Shown here one piece after another: positions 32,403-40,865 of a DNA stretch of 64,000 nucleotides. The stretch covers positions 124,001 through 188,000 of IMG/VR virus record IMGVR_UViG_3300042308_001511, one strand, 5' to 3'. A program made the translations under genes and the position numbers. The notes under the pieces are model-generated. The model did no database searches, was not told where the DNA came from, and saw nothing but the letters and a program-made list of their open reading frames with translations. This DNA is from a virus. Numbering within the stretch: position 1 is the stretch's first letter; the number at the start of each line of letters is the position of its first letter.

Positions 32403-33683
32403 ATGAAATATTTGAAGAGATTTTTAGAAACATCTAATAAAGAGTATTCTGTTTTTGATACTGAAGGTTGGAAGAAACTTCTTCCAAAAAAATTAGTAGT
32501 TGTTACACAAAATGGTAGTTGGGAATTAGAGAGACCGGATGGTGATTATGGTATGAATCATGCCACAAATATATCGGGTTTGATGAATGGTCTTCAGATA
32601 GACTATACACAAAATACACCTTCTAAAGAAGGTGGTGATGTTAATAGAGATGGTGAACCTGATCATTTAGTCTTTGATATAAACATCGTTAAGAACAATG
32701 ATGGTACACATGCCAATCCTGACACACTAAAGTTAGATGTTGATATAACATACGGGGATAGTATGATGGTAGAGTTTACAATAGAAAAACCTAATCGTGT
32801 TGAGGTAATACACTACACTGGAATTGGTTCTTTACAAGATTCTGATACTTATTTCGGATTTGAAGACGAATCATTGAAAGAATTAGTACAGTTTTTTAAT
32901 TCTTGGGGTTATAATCTATCTACAAAAGACTTAACATTCATCGATAAATATCCTGATTCTTATATACCAAAGAAAACTAATGAGACAATTGAGTTGAACC
33001 CATCGGGTGATAGGTTCGCATTAATTGTTAACAATTCAATACCGCAAGAAAACAGATTTTTAGAAAATGTCATTAAGTATCTTGATTTCAGAGGTATAAA
33101 ATGGAAAATTGCATCTACTCCAGAAGAAATTAGTAAATGTGTTGAAGATTTTGACTTATTATTTGTAATATCTACTGGTTCTGAGAGGAGTATTTCTAAA
33201 GGAGAAATTACGGGTAATGCAAAAGTTTTGGAAAGTCTCGATATACCAGTTCTTGCCATAGGTTATGGTATGCTTGAAATTGCTAATAGAAATGGTGTGG
33301 ATGTCTATACTACAGAATCTTTGATTCATGGATCGTATGTATTAGAAGAATATGAGACACATAATATTTTCGCAGGTATTGATATGGAAACGGCTAAATT
33401 TTCTTTCTCTTTTTGTGAATTTTTAAAAGAATGTCCTATCGGTTTTAGTGTTGTTGCAAAAAAAGGTGGAATTCCTGTGGCGTTTGCTGATGATGATAAG
33501 AGAATATATGGAGTTTTATTTCATCCAGAAGACATAGATTATACCTATAAGATGATTGATAATTTTGTGGAATTATGTGGTGATTCTGTGGGTAGTGATG
33601 TAGAACAATTGAAAGATAGAATGAAAATAAAAGGTGTGATTGAGAGTTATTCTGAATTTAATAGAAAAAAATATATATACTAA
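32403..33683 (+). CDS. Tagged protein with inactive glutamine-amidotransferase domain
   Basis: The 426-residue protein starts MKYLKRFLETSNKEY (tag with possible cut FLE/T). Residues about 30-180 form an unknown strand-rich domain (YGMNHATNISGLMNG, LDVDITYGDSMMVEFTI). Residues about 204-395 resemble a class I glutamine amidotransferase: FALIVNNSIPQENRFLENVI, LLFVISTGSERS, IPVLAIGYGMLEIANRNG, and YGVLFHPEDID. The nucleophile Cys of the usual GICxG motif is Gly287 here, while His374 and Glu376 remain. So it is probably a binding domain rather than a glutaminase. Likely packaged in the head; ligand unknown. Confidence 0.7.
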   Translation: MKYLKRFLETSNKEYSVFDTEGWKKLLPKKLVVVTQNGSWELERPDGDYGMNHATNISGLMNGLQIDYTQNTPSKEGGDVNRDGEPDHLVFDINIVKNNDGTHANPDTLKLDVDITYGDSMMVEFTIEKPNRVEVIHYTGIGSLQDSDTYFGFEDESLKELVQFFNSWGYNLSTKDLTFIDKYPDSYIPKKTNETIELNPSGDRFALIVNNSIPQENRFLENVIKYLDFRGIKWKIASTPEEISKCVEDFDLLFVISTGSERSISKGEITGNAKVLESLDIPVLAIGYGMLEIANRNGVDVYTTESLIHGSYVLEEYETHNIFAGIDMETAKFSFSFCEFLKECPIGFSVVAKKGGIPVAFADDDKRIYGVLFHPEDIDYTYKMIDNFVELCGDSVGSDVEQLKDRMKIKGVIESYSEFNRKKYIY

Positions 33684-33698
33684 TAAAAAAAGAACGAT

Positions 33699-34433
33699 AT
33701 GAGATACTTAAAGCACTTCGAAAGACTGAATTATAGCTCCTACAGTAACGTGGCCAGGGAGCTAAGGAGACAATCGCCCAAAGAGAACAAGGAGAGGGCA
33801 GACGACCTTCTCGACCACGCGGAACGTATGGAGCTAAACAAGGTTAGGCAAGAGCTCTCAGGAGTTATTTCGCCAATATGGATAAGGATAACTGATACGG
33901 AAGGAAACGGTAATTCAGGCTCCAAAAAAAGTGGAGTCGGCCGGTTCTACGCTGTGCCATATCCGGAGTACGAACTATTCTGGGAAAACATCGAGGACGG
34001 TAGTGTCACTGAAATACCCTTCAATTTGGTCATAACACCTGTTGACGAGGAAGCCGAGAAAGTCTGCAGGGAAGTTATGCCAGAGGGACCGGATCTTTCC
34101 TTGTCAGGCATAGCTGCGATGTGGCTTACGATTGAGCTAAAGCTCGAGCCTGGCACATACGAGTTGGGCAGGATGAAGCTGGTCAATATGGACCCGTACG
34201 TCTACGGAAGATGTGAATTAGGTTCGGAGCCGAAGCTAAGAAGACCAGCCTACGGCACTGTCATGAACACACTACAAAAGATGTTCACGGACAAGTCCGG
34301 CGAGTTCTACCAGGAGTTCGAGGAAAGGGTAATCGCGGGAATGGGACTATCATCTGGTCACGGCCTATCTATGAATAAAATCGCGAAACACCTTAAATCC
34401 CTCAGTGTGAACAAAGGATTTATGGCAGACTAA
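33699..34433 (+). CDS. Tagged protein with conserved tag-following domain
   Basis: The 244 residues start MRYLKHFERLNYSSYSNVARELRR. After the tag comes a helix pair (ADDLLDHAERMELN) that aligns with the same region of the proteins at 58176 and 59508 (SPGVYNRAAEEKAK and EPSTYRKAADKL). The body is beta-rich (ISPIWIRITDTEGNG, VGRFYAVPYPEYELFW, MWLTIELKLEPGTYEL). G/C content is well above the neighbouring gene at 34435. It likely belongs to a set of internal virion proteins; function unknown. Confidence 0.6.
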   Translation: MRYLKHFERLNYSSYSNVARELRRQSPKENKERADDLLDHAERMELNKVRQELSGVISPIWIRITDTEGNGNSGSKKSGVGRFYAVPYPEYELFWENIEDGSVTEIPFNLVITPVDEEAEKVCREVMPEGPDLSLSGIAAMWLTIELKLEPGTYELGRMKLVNMDPYVYGRCELGSEPKLRRPAYGTVMNTLQKMFTDKSGEFYQEFEERVIAGMGLSSGHGLSMNKIAKHLKSLSVNKGFMAD

Positions 34434-34434
34434 T

Positions 34435-35025
34435 ATGAGATACATTAAACTATACGAAGAGTTCAAACACGACGAGATTTATGACGTGATGATGTCTATA
34501 TGTGATACGATTCCCTTTAAAGAATCAACACAATACCCTTCCACCGAGATGGTTAGGGTCTATGAGACTGATTTACCTGTACATTTCGATCCTAAGCAAT
34601 ATGAGGAATACCTTGATGGGTGTACCATCACATCGTATGCATTGACAACGGAAGAATATAACATAGTCTTCATAAAGGGTGATTTGAAAGAGGCCGCACT
34701 TTCCTGGTTGAACGAAGTATACGGGAAACTAATACCAGTAGTCCGTCCTGATGGTGGCGTTTGGGATCATGAAAAAATATGTTATATTGATGGTGATAGA
34801 AGACCATTATTTATGTTAGTTCAACAAAAAGTATGGATCGAAGAAGATAGAATTTGGCGATTCCTTAGCATGCACTTTGGTATAAAATATAAGGAAATGC
34901 AGGATCTTGTGAGAATTTGGTTATCACAGACTTATAAGTTGAGTGGATACACACCTGTACGTACGAGTTTAGATGGATCTATTGGCGTTTTGGAATTATT
35001 TAACCCTAACACAGACACTAACTAA
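34435..35025 (+). CDS. Tagged protein, paralogue of gene at 42882
   Basis: The 196 residues open MRYIKLYEEFKHDEIYDVMM. Nearly the same start and about 60% of the rest are shared with the protein at 42882 (RVYET, FDPxQYEEYLxG, FIKGDxKEAxxSWL, EVYGxL). The C-terminal third is helical (EMQDLVRIWLSQTYKLSG). It lies one base after the previous tagged gene. Packaged-protein candidate. Its stop overlaps the converging gene by 8 bases. Confidence 0.6.
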   Translation: MRYIKLYEEFKHDEIYDVMMSICDTIPFKESTQYPSTEMVRVYETDLPVHFDPKQYEEYLDGCTITSYALTTEEYNIVFIKGDLKEAALSWLNEVYGKLIPVVRPDGGVWDHEKICYIDGDRRPLFMLVQQKVWIEEDRIWRFLSMHFGIKYKEMQDLVRIWLSQTYKLSGYTPVRTSLDGSIGVLELFNPNTDTN

Positions 35026-35656
35026 AAGCCATAACCTTAGTCATAAACTCGAACAGGTCGTTTGTGTGCTTCCTAACCGCGTCCTGATGATTACGCAGTC
35101 CGTAGTTGTTCTCAACGAATCTCATCTTCCAATCAATCACCTCCATATAGTCCGATACCTTTATCCCGTCGAAGTCGTGTGAGTAGTTGTGGTTGTCAGT
35201 TCCTATTATATCGAACCACGTATGGAAGTAGTCAAACTTCTTGTGTCCGTAAGAGTCATAGCCACCATAGTGACCAGTGTGAAAATCAACCGTGCACACT
35301 GTGTTCTCAACAGTTACCTTATTGAAGTCGTTCATACCACAAAACTTCATAAAGTTATCACGTGTCAACAACCAGTCCTGATCCGCACCAGCCCTGTCGA
35401 AAACAGGCTTTCCGTTCAAAGTGTACAGAGACAACGCACTGGAACCCGTCAGTATTCCGTCCAGGCTGTTAATCTGAAACAAGAACTTCTTTTTGTTTCT
35501 TTTGAAGATAGAGGTCTTCATGAACCTCCTCTTCCTGTCAACGAGTGTAGGTAATATCTCAGGTCCGTCACCGAGTGCCTGAGTGCACTTGAAGTCACGT
35601 AGCCACGACTTCACTTCCAAAGCCTTAGGATCCGTTAGATTATTGTTTAGTGTCAT
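35018..35656 (-). CDS. Nucleotidyltransferase-like protein
   Basis: The 212 residues contain LDGILTGSSALSLYTLNG then RAGADQDWLLTRDNFMKF. The GSSxL and DxD-type DQD arrangement is that of minimal nucleotidyltransferase folds, such as AbiEii-like or MNT. VCTVDFHTGHYGGYD could supply the third carboxylate. The C-terminus has a helical NYGLRNHQDAVRKHTNDLF. It might transfer nucleotides to a host or toxin target, or be a remnant of such an enzyme. Fold-level inference only. Confidence 0.45.
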   Translation of the reverse strand: MTLNNNLTDPKALEVKSWLRDFKCTQALGDGPEILPTLVDRKRRFMKTSIFKRNKKKFLFQINSLDGILTGSSALSLYTLNGKPVFDRAGADQDWLLTRDNFMKFCGMNDFNKVTVENTVCTVDFHTGHYGGYDSYGHKKFDYFHTWFDIIGTDNHNYSHDFDGIKVSDYMEVIDWKMRFVENNYGLRNHQDAVRKHTNDLFEFMTKVMAFS

Positions 35657-36189
35657 AGTATCGAGTTTATCTGTATCTCACGCCATAATGTCGACCACTC
35701 GGCTCTCACATCTTCTGGGTATGTCCAGACTTCGTTACCACCATTGTAGTAGTCTGTGTAGTAGTAGAAGACCGATTTAGTCATACCGTCGTAAACCTCC
35801 TTAGCGATTTCCATACACTCGTTCTCCGAAATCCATTCACACAAATTCTTTATTAGGTCGAAATCAACCTTCGTTGATACTTTACGCCAATTTGCGTTTA
35901 TATAAGTCCTAAGGTAGTGTCTGATTGTTCTTTCTTTCCAACTGCTCACTCCGGATGGGTCAGCATCGTCAGGATAAGCCATAAAGAATTTGACGTCCTT
36001 TTTCTGTGCCTCTTTTATGACTTTCAATACCTGTCTCGTTATTTTCAGGTCTAAGAATATGTAGGCTTGGTCGTCGAGGTTGAAATAAGCCACAGGTAAC
36101 CATATGCCATTATACCGGTAGTAAAGCATTCCATTGCTTCTAACCTCATAATCGGCACCGTTGCCAGGTATCAAATCATCAATCTTCAT
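35653..36189 (-). CDS. Hypothetical protein
   Basis: The 178 residues start MKIDDLIPGNGADYEVRSN. A beta-rich N-terminal half (MLYYRYNGIWLPVAYFN, AYIFLDLKI) is followed by helices and many Trp/Tyr near the end (VFYYYTDYYNGGNEVW). It overlaps the downstream gene by 4 bases and the upstream gene by 11. No recognised domain. Confidence 0.55.
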   Translation of the reverse strand: MKIDDLIPGNGADYEVRSNGMLYYRYNGIWLPVAYFNLDDQAYIFLDLKITRQVLKVIKEAQKKDVKFFMAYPDDADPSGVSSWKERTIRHYLRTYINANWRKVSTKVDFDLIKNLCEWISENECMEIAKEVYDGMTKSVFYYYTDYYNGGNEVWTYPEDVRAEWSTLWREIQINSIL

Positions 36190-36496
36190 AGTATTCCTTC
36201 ATTATATAACGGAATTCTCTTTTGTCGGCAATTCTGGACTTTCCGACGGTCATCCACTCGTGCCAATCCGAACCGCGGTTTGGAGAGTATCTCTTTCTCT
36301 GACTACGCCAGGGAGAACCCTGTGACATTACTCTTTGTGTCAACTTCGTACCGAACCAGTCTAACCAATTAGGATTTTGTATATCAACTTCGTTTGCATC
36401 TCTGAATCGATAAACACGGAAACGCCTAGCAAAGAAGCGAAGCCTCTTCCGCATAATCTTTTCTTCGATATGTCGTCGCCAGGCAATACCCCTCAT
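36179..36496 (-). CDS. Small very basic protein, possible nucleic-acid binder
   Basis: From the ATG at 36496 the product has 105 residues: MRGIAWRRHIEEKIMRKRLRF then FARRFRVYRFRDANE, and later SQRKRYSPNRGSDWHEW. The Arg-rich N-terminal helix suggests RNA or DNA binding. The start is set by a TATATTTG box 5 bases upstream on this strand, which excludes the longer hydrophobic reading. First gene of a three-gene reverse operon. Confidence 0.6.
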   Translation of the reverse strand: MRGIAWRRHIEEKIMRKRLRFFARRFRVYRFRDANEVDIQNPNWLDWFGTKLTQRVMSQGSPWRSQRKRYSPNRGSDWHEWMTVGKSRIADKREFRYIMKEYYED

Positions 36497-36501
36497 AAAG
36501 G

Positions 36502-36509
36502 CAAATATA
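36502..36509 (-). promoter_or_regulatory. Bacteroidota-type -7 box TATATTTG
   Basis: Reverse strand; 5 bases before the ATG at 36496, implying a leaderless transcript. Confidence 0.65.
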
Positions 36510-36526
36510 AGGAAAATATATAACCT

Positions 36527-36778
36527 ATGGATGAGAATACAAAAGAAAAGTTGATAGAACTCGGTTTCACATACAACAAATCCGAAGAACATTGTATGAT
36601 GAAACATGGAAAGGGTAGATTGATTGTTTGGAAGAACTTGTCTACACCAGGATACTGTCTCGCTTATGATGATAAGAAAGGAATGTCAATACTAATGAGA
36701 ACAAACATAGATATTATATGTGAGGAAATTAGGTCTCTAATAAGAGATGCACGCATCGATGAAGTACTGGGAAATTAA
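36527..36778 (+). CDS. Small hypothetical protein with recurring C-terminal motif
   Basis: The 83 residues start MDENTKEKLIELGFTYNKSEEH, have a beta pair (GRLIVWKNLSTPGYCLAYDDK) and end IRDARIDEVLGN. That end fits the C-terminal motif. It is divergent from the basic protein at 36496 and precedes the topoisomerase gene. Confidence 0.55.
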   Translation: MDENTKEKLIELGFTYNKSEEHCMMKHGKGRLIVWKNLSTPGYCLAYDDKKGMSILMRTNIDIICEEIRSLIRDARIDEVLGN

Positions 36779-36796
36779 ACCAAAGAATAAAATCTG

Positions 36797-36805
36797 CATA
36801 TATAC
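36797..36805 (+). promoter_or_regulatory. Late-type promoter box CATATATAC
   Basis: Three bases before a TTG at 36809 and 9 bases before the ATG at 36815 of the topoisomerase gene. Confidence 0.45.
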
Positions 36806-36808
36806 ACA

Positions 36809-38662
36809 TTGAGTATGAAAAAGATAGAAGAAAAATACAAAAAACTCGATGACATTGATCACGTACTAGCCAGACCGGGCATGTACGTCGGTTCCATAAA
36901 GCCACACACCGCTAACAAATGGATACTCGACGAGAGTAAGATGACTCAGAAAGAACTCACATATAACCCTGGGTTTCTTAAAATATTTGACGAGATTGTC
37001 ACCAATTCAGTCGATGAAAGTAAACGTGAAGGTACAAGACTAAACACTATAAAGGTCTCTGTCAATAAAGAAACAGGTGAGGTATCCGTTTGGGATAACG
37101 GTGGAATACCTGTTGTGATGCACCAAGAGCATAAAGAATGGATCCCGGAAATGATATTCTCAAATTTGAAGGCAGGTTCCAACTTCGATGATACCGAGGC
37201 CAGGTCGTGGGCAGGGACTAACGGTGTGGGTTCAAGTTTGACCAATATTTATTCTAATAAGTTTGAAATCTCAACTTGTGATGGTAAGAATCATTTTTTA
37301 CAGATATTCACCAACAATATGCGTGAGAGAACTGAACCAGTTATAAAGAAGTCAAAACAGAATCACACTAAGATAACTTTTCAAACTGACTTCAACAGGT
37401 TCGGACTTTCTGGTATTGATGATGATCATATGTTGATGTTAGAGAAAAGAGTTTATGACTTAGCAGCATGTAATACTAACGTAAGAATATTCTTCAACGA
37501 CACACTCATAAACTTTAAAACATTCGAAGATTATGTGAAACTTTATACCGATGAATACTTCTATGAAACCAAAAAAGATGCTACCTGGTCATTGGCTGTG
37601 GCACCATCGGATAATGGTTTCCAGCAAATAAGTTTCGTGAATTCAACTGAGACTTATGATGGCGGTACACACATCGACTACATACTCAACCAGATAATAT
37701 CACAGATGCGTGAGTTCTTTCTCAAAAAACATAAAGTAGATATCAAACCTAATGAGTTGAAGGGACATATGACAATTTTTCTTAACTCTACGGTAATAAA
37801 CCCATCATTCTCATCACAGACAAAAGAGAAGTTGATTACAGAATCGAAAGAATTTGGAACAACCTATGAAGTAGATAAGAAGACTATACAAGCTATACTC
37901 AAATCTGAAATAGTGAATTCTATTCTCGATTGGATCCAACAGAAGAAGAGTGCCGAGGATAGTAAACTACAAAGAGAACTAAACAAAAAACTTAGTAAAC
38001 TTAAAGTCGATAAGTTGATTGATGCAAAAGGTAAAGACAGATGGAAGTGTTCATTGGGATTATTCGAAGGTGACTCTGCAAGTTCAGCATACCGGAAATA
38101 TAGAACACCAGAATTGATGGGTGCGTTTGCACTCAGAGGTAAGTTTATAAATGTTTCGGAACTAACCAACCAAAAATTGGTACAGAACAACGAGGCAGTG
38201 AATCTTATGGCGGCGATTGGACTTAAGTTGGGACAACCGATTGATTTGAAAACGTTGAGATATGGAAAGATACTCATTTACACTGATGCGGATGTCGATG
38301 GTAACTCTATCTCCGGTCTTTTGATAAACTTTTTTCACAAGTATTGGCCGGATATGTTTGATCGTAGAATGATATACAAAGTTGAAACTCCAATTGTTGC
38401 GGTGACACCTAAAACGAAGGGAGATAAGAAGAAACTGTTCTATACACAGACCGAGTATAACGAGTGGGAGAAAACTGCGAATATGAAGAATTGGGAGATT
38501 GCATACAAAAAAGGTCTTGGTGCACTTGTGGATGATGAGTATAGGGACATTATAACCAATCCACGTCTGACACTTATTACACGTGACGAAGCATCATCTA
38601 AATCGCTTACGAATTGGTTCGGAAAAAGTCCAGAGGCGAGAAAAGAGGAACTACTTAAATAG
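36809..38662 (+). CDS. Type II DNA topoisomerase large subunit (gp39/gp60-type, unsplit)
   Basis: The 617 residues combine both functions that T4 splits into gp39 and gp60. The GHKL ATPase part has LDDIDHVLARPGMYVGS, FLKIFDEIVTNSVDES (Asn ligand), VWDNGGIPV and AGTNGVGSSL. The transducer has ETYDGGTHID and a switch Lys-type QTKEKL. The TOPRIM part has GLFEGDSASS and KILIYTDADVDGNSI. The start is either TTG 36809 (right spacing from the late-type box) or ATG 36815 (MKKIEEKYKKLDD). It works with the gp52-like subunit at 40908. A partial second copy of its 3' end lies at 39203-39339. Confidence 0.93.
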   Translation: MSMKKIEEKYKKLDDIDHVLARPGMYVGSIKPHTANKWILDESKMTQKELTYNPGFLKIFDEIVTNSVDESKREGTRLNTIKVSVNKETGEVSVWDNGGIPVVMHQEHKEWIPEMIFSNLKAGSNFDDTEARSWAGTNGVGSSLTNIYSNKFEISTCDGKNHFLQIFTNNMRERTEPVIKKSKQNHTKITFQTDFNRFGLSGIDDDHMLMLEKRVYDLAACNTNVRIFFNDTLINFKTFEDYVKLYTDEYFYETKKDATWSLAVAPSDNGFQQISFVNSTETYDGGTHIDYILNQIISQMREFFLKKHKVDIKPNELKGHMTIFLNSTVINPSFSSQTKEKLITESKEFGTTYEVDKKTIQAILKSEIVNSILDWIQQKKSAEDSKLQRELNKKLSKLKVDKLIDAKGKDRWKCSLGLFEGDSASSAYRKYRTPELMGAFALRGKFINVSELTNQKLVQNNEAVNLMAAIGLKLGQPIDLKTLRYGKILIYTDADVDGNSISGLLINFFHKYWPDMFDRRMIYKVETPIVAVTPKTKGDKKKLFYTQTEYNEWEKTANMKNWEIAYKKGLGALVDDEYRDIITNPRLTLITRDEASSKSLTNWFGKSPEARKEELLK

Positions 38663-38713
38663 AATTTAATTCTTACTAAATATAACAACAAATATGAGAA
38701 GTAAATCTTTTCA

Positions 38714-39133
38714 TTAATTTCTAATTAGTATTTGCCGACAGATTTCGTACTCCTCTTTTGTAAAACCTAACCAACTACGACATTTGACTACATTATCCAG
38801 ACCAACGGATTCAATATCTCTTGTGTTATCGTCTATTATTATGTAATTGTCACACGGGTTCTCTCTAAGATACTCTTGTATTTCTAAACCTCTGCCGTCA
38901 TTCAATACTGGTGTTACACCATGTATCTCGGTGGTTATACCATGATATTCGAATATTCTTTGTATTTCTTTCTGAGAGTGTTTGACTCTCCATGTAGAAG
39001 TTATTATTGGTTTTAGATTGAATTCCTGACAAAGGTTATCATACAATTCACATGATAACGAGTTCCAGTCATTTCTGGTCACCGTATTTAGGACACCATC
39101 GATGTCAGTGAATATGTATATAGTTTTGTTCAT
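38714..39133 (-). CDS. HAD-superfamily protein
   Basis: The 139 residues start MNKTIYIFTDIDGVLNTVTR, HAD motif I (DxDGV). ITSTWRVKHSQKEI gives motif II (Thr/Ser), and YIIIDDNTRDIES gives the acidic pair of motif IV. It has no large cap. This group includes small phosphatases often found in phages. A TATCTTTG box lies 5 bases before the ATG. It sits between the topoisomerase gene and the recombination scar, so it may be a recent insertion. Confidence 0.75.
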   Translation of the reverse strand: MNKTIYIFTDIDGVLNTVTRNDWNSLSCELYDNLCQEFNLKPIITSTWRVKHSQKEIQRIFEYHGITTEIHGVTPVLNDGRGLEIQEYLRENPCDNYIIIDDNTRDIESVGLDNVVKCRSWLGFTKEEYEICRQILIRN

Positions 39134-39138
39134 TTGAA

Positions 39139-39146
39139 CAAAGATA
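39139..39146 (-). promoter_or_regulatory. Bacteroidota-type -7 box TATCTTTG
   Basis: Reverse strand, 5 bases before the ATG at 39133; fits TAnnTTTG. Confidence 0.55.
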
Positions 39147-39167
39147 TGAAAAAATTTACTTTGTTCC

Positions 39168-39190
39168 TATTCTTGGATCTACATCGAACC
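39168..39190. repeat. 23-bp direct repeat, left copy
   Basis: Identical to 40032-40054, which lies within the 3' coding part of the gene 39984-40865. The two copies flank the kinase gene. Confidence 0.8.
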
Positions 39191-39298
39191 AATTAGTTAA
39201 TGATGTGGATGATGAGTATAGGGACATTATAACCAATCCACGTCTGACACTTATAACTAGAGATGATGTAGCATCCACATCATTAACTAATTGGTTCG
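39185..39298. repeat. 27-bp perfect inverted repeat
   Basis: Left arm 39185-39211 and right arm 39272-39298 are exact reverse complements, with a 60-base spacer. The right arm is coding-derived (T-S-L-T-N-W-F-G of the topoisomerase end); the left arm is an inverted copy. This suggests template switching. Confidence 0.85.
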
Positions 39299-39339
39299 GT
39301 AAAAGTCCAGAGGCGAGAAAAGAGGAACTGCTTAAGTAA
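39203..39339 (+). pseudogene. Duplicated 3' fragment of the topoisomerase large-subunit gene
   Basis: The frame reads VDDEYRDIITNPRLTLITRD, then DVASTSLTNWFGKSP, then EARKEELLK and a stop. The intact gene ends with the same phrase but has EASSKS in place of DVASTS, plus silent differences. So this is the end of a diverged allele rather than a fresh copy. It has no start and should not be expressed. It marks a recombination joint next to the kinase gene. Confidence 0.85.
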
Positions 39340-39349
39340 ATTTAAGTAT

Positions 39350-40015
39350 TTATATAATATTAGGTTCATCAAACCTATTAACTCTTGATTTTATGGGAGT
39401 AGCATCAAAAAGAACTAACTCACCATCACTATTATATCCTAAATTAAAATTATGAAAGTCTAATTTAGGTAGGTCTTTTAAATTAAAGTAACAATTCCAA
39501 ATTTGAGTTACTAGTTTTTTAGAAAATGGTTTATCTAAATTATATTCTTCTTCTATACTATTAATATAATCTTCTTTTTCCAAACTACCCCAGTTGTAAA
39601 AAATTATATCAGTTGCTAAAACGGCCAATGATTCATATACTCGACCATATTTCATTTTATTAAAAAAATCATTTAATCCTTCTACTCTATCCATTATAAT
39701 CACCCAAAGCATTAAACCTTTAGCTTGATATCTAAAAACATTATAATATTTAACAACTGATATATTAACATTTTTTATTAAATCCAATGCCATTTTTGCC
39801 TCTCTTTTATCGGTTGTTACTTTTAAGACTTTATTATCAAAGGAGTAAGCATTTCCATATGAACCACTTGATAAAAATTTAACTTTATTTATATCAATAT
39901 TTAACTTTTGACAAATATCACCTAATTCAATTTTGGATAATGAAATTGATTTTGAACCATATGGGTGTTTGGGTTTCAAATATCTAAATTCTTTTAACTC
40001 CTTTAAGTATTTCAT
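39350..40015 (-). CDS. Tagged mini protein kinase
   Basis: The 221 residues start MKYLKELKEFRYLKPKH (tag). Then follows a compact kinase fold: Gly loop SSGSYGNAY (about 49-57), beta-3 Lys65 (VLK), Glu72, hinge WVIIMDRVEG, catalytic loop Asp186-x-His-x-x-Asn191, and metal Asp204 (LFDAT in place of DFG). The Asp-Asn-Asp spacing (5 and 13) is canonical, so activity is plausible. The start overlaps the 3' end of the upstream gene by 32 bases. It lies between two copies of a 23-bp direct repeat, which suggests cassette insertion. Likely injected with the DNA to phosphorylate host targets; this is inferred. Confidence 0.7.
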   Translation of the reverse strand: MKYLKELKEFRYLKPKHPYGSKSISLSKIELGDICQKLNIDINKVKFLSSGSYGNAYSFDNKVLKVTTDKREAKMALDLIKNVNISVVKYYNVFRYQAKGLMLWVIIMDRVEGLNDFFNKMKYGRVYESLAVLATDIIFYNWGSLEKEDYINSIEEEYNLDKPFSKKLVTQIWNCYFNLKDLPKLDFHNFNLGYNSDGELVLFDATPIKSRVNRFDEPNII

Positions 40016-40865
40016 ATTCTTCTTTTAGAGGTATTCTTGGATCTACATCGAACCTATCACTGATATAATCTTTTAGTTCGTTCTCAATGTAATGATCCGG
40101 AACTTCCATATCATCAGGTTCGGAATCCATTTTCACAATTATGTGTTTATTGAAATCTTCCAGAACTTCTGGTTTTATAGCATCTACGAAACCATCAGAA
40201 ACAACAAAAGCACGTGAGAACCTATCTTTTACATCGAAATCACCTTCTGGAACTTTCATATAATAGGTTACAAAAGTTTTTAGGAAATCAACATATTTAG
40301 AATCTGATTCAACGTGTTTTAGAACCGGTTTTATTATTTTATTGAACGTTCTGGAAGTACCTAATACCAATCCAATTACTGCCAACATAGGATAAAAAGG
40401 TGCCAACAAAAGTGGTATGGCTCTTGGAACTGCTTGCCAGACTGCCTTCTTTGCATCCATTGCGATTTTTGCTTCTTTTGCATCTGCGAATATTGCTCTT
40501 AACATACCGAATGTAAACTTACCACCGCTATTTACAAGATAGTCTTTTAACTTACCTCTTTTTGATAATGAAACCTGCGTAGCAATTTCGTCATCCAATA
40601 ATAGTTCGGAGACCTTTTCAGCCTTTTTGGCTTTTAGTGCCGACCAAAAACGCGTGCTCGATAGAAGATAATCAGAATACCCAAGTTCTTTCAACATAAA
40701 TTTGGCTCGGTCTTCGGTCAAATCAATCAAATTGTTAGCCACACCTAAAAGTCTTTCTTTGTTGGCTGTTTCCGATGCTACCTTTCTGAGTTCAGATTTT
40801 AGATTGTCATCCCTAAGTAGTAGACTCTCGACCACAAAATTTTCATATACTTTAAGCTTTCTCAT
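39984..40865 (-). CDS. Tagged helical protein with hydrophobic segment
   Basis: From the ATG at 40865 the product has 293 residues: MRKLKVYENFVVESLLLRD (tag, possible cut VVE/S). Long charged helices follow (SELRKVASETANKERLLGVANNL), then a hydrophobic stretch AIPLLLAPFYPMLAVIGLVLG and an acidic C-terminal half (SEPDDMEVPDHYIENEL). The longer reading upstream is rejected because a TATATATAG box sits 5 bases before this ATG. Its last codons contain the right copy of the 23-bp repeat. Perhaps an internal head protein that inserts in membrane. Confidence 0.6.
   Translation of the reverse strand: MRKLKVYENFVVESLLLRDDNLKSELRKVASETANKERLLGVANNLIDLTEDRAKFMLKELGYSDYLLSSTRFWSALKAKKAEKVSELLLDDEIATQVSLSKRGKLKDYLVNSGGKFTFGMLRAIFADAKEAKIAMDAKKAVWQAVPRAIPLLLAPFYPMLAVIGLVLGTSRTFNKIIKPVLKHVESDSKYVDFLKTFVTYYMKVPEGDFDVKDRFSRAFVVSDGFVDAIKPEVLEDFNKHIIVKMDSEPDDMEVPDHYIENELKDYISDRFDVDPRIPLKEEYEILKGVKRI
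40032..40054. repeat. 23-bp direct repeat, right copy
   Basis: Copy within the coding 3' end of the tagged helical protein; matches 39168-39190. Confidence 0.8.

Noticed and set aside
36496-36607. Membrane segment at the start of the basic protein at 36179
   Set aside because: The upstream extension runs through the promoter box and into the divergent gene; the start at 36496 is 5 bases from TATATTTG.
39185-39298. Insertion-sequence terminal inverted repeats
   Set aside because: Only a 60-base spacer lies between the arms, no transposase is present, and one arm is plainly topoisomerase coding sequence.
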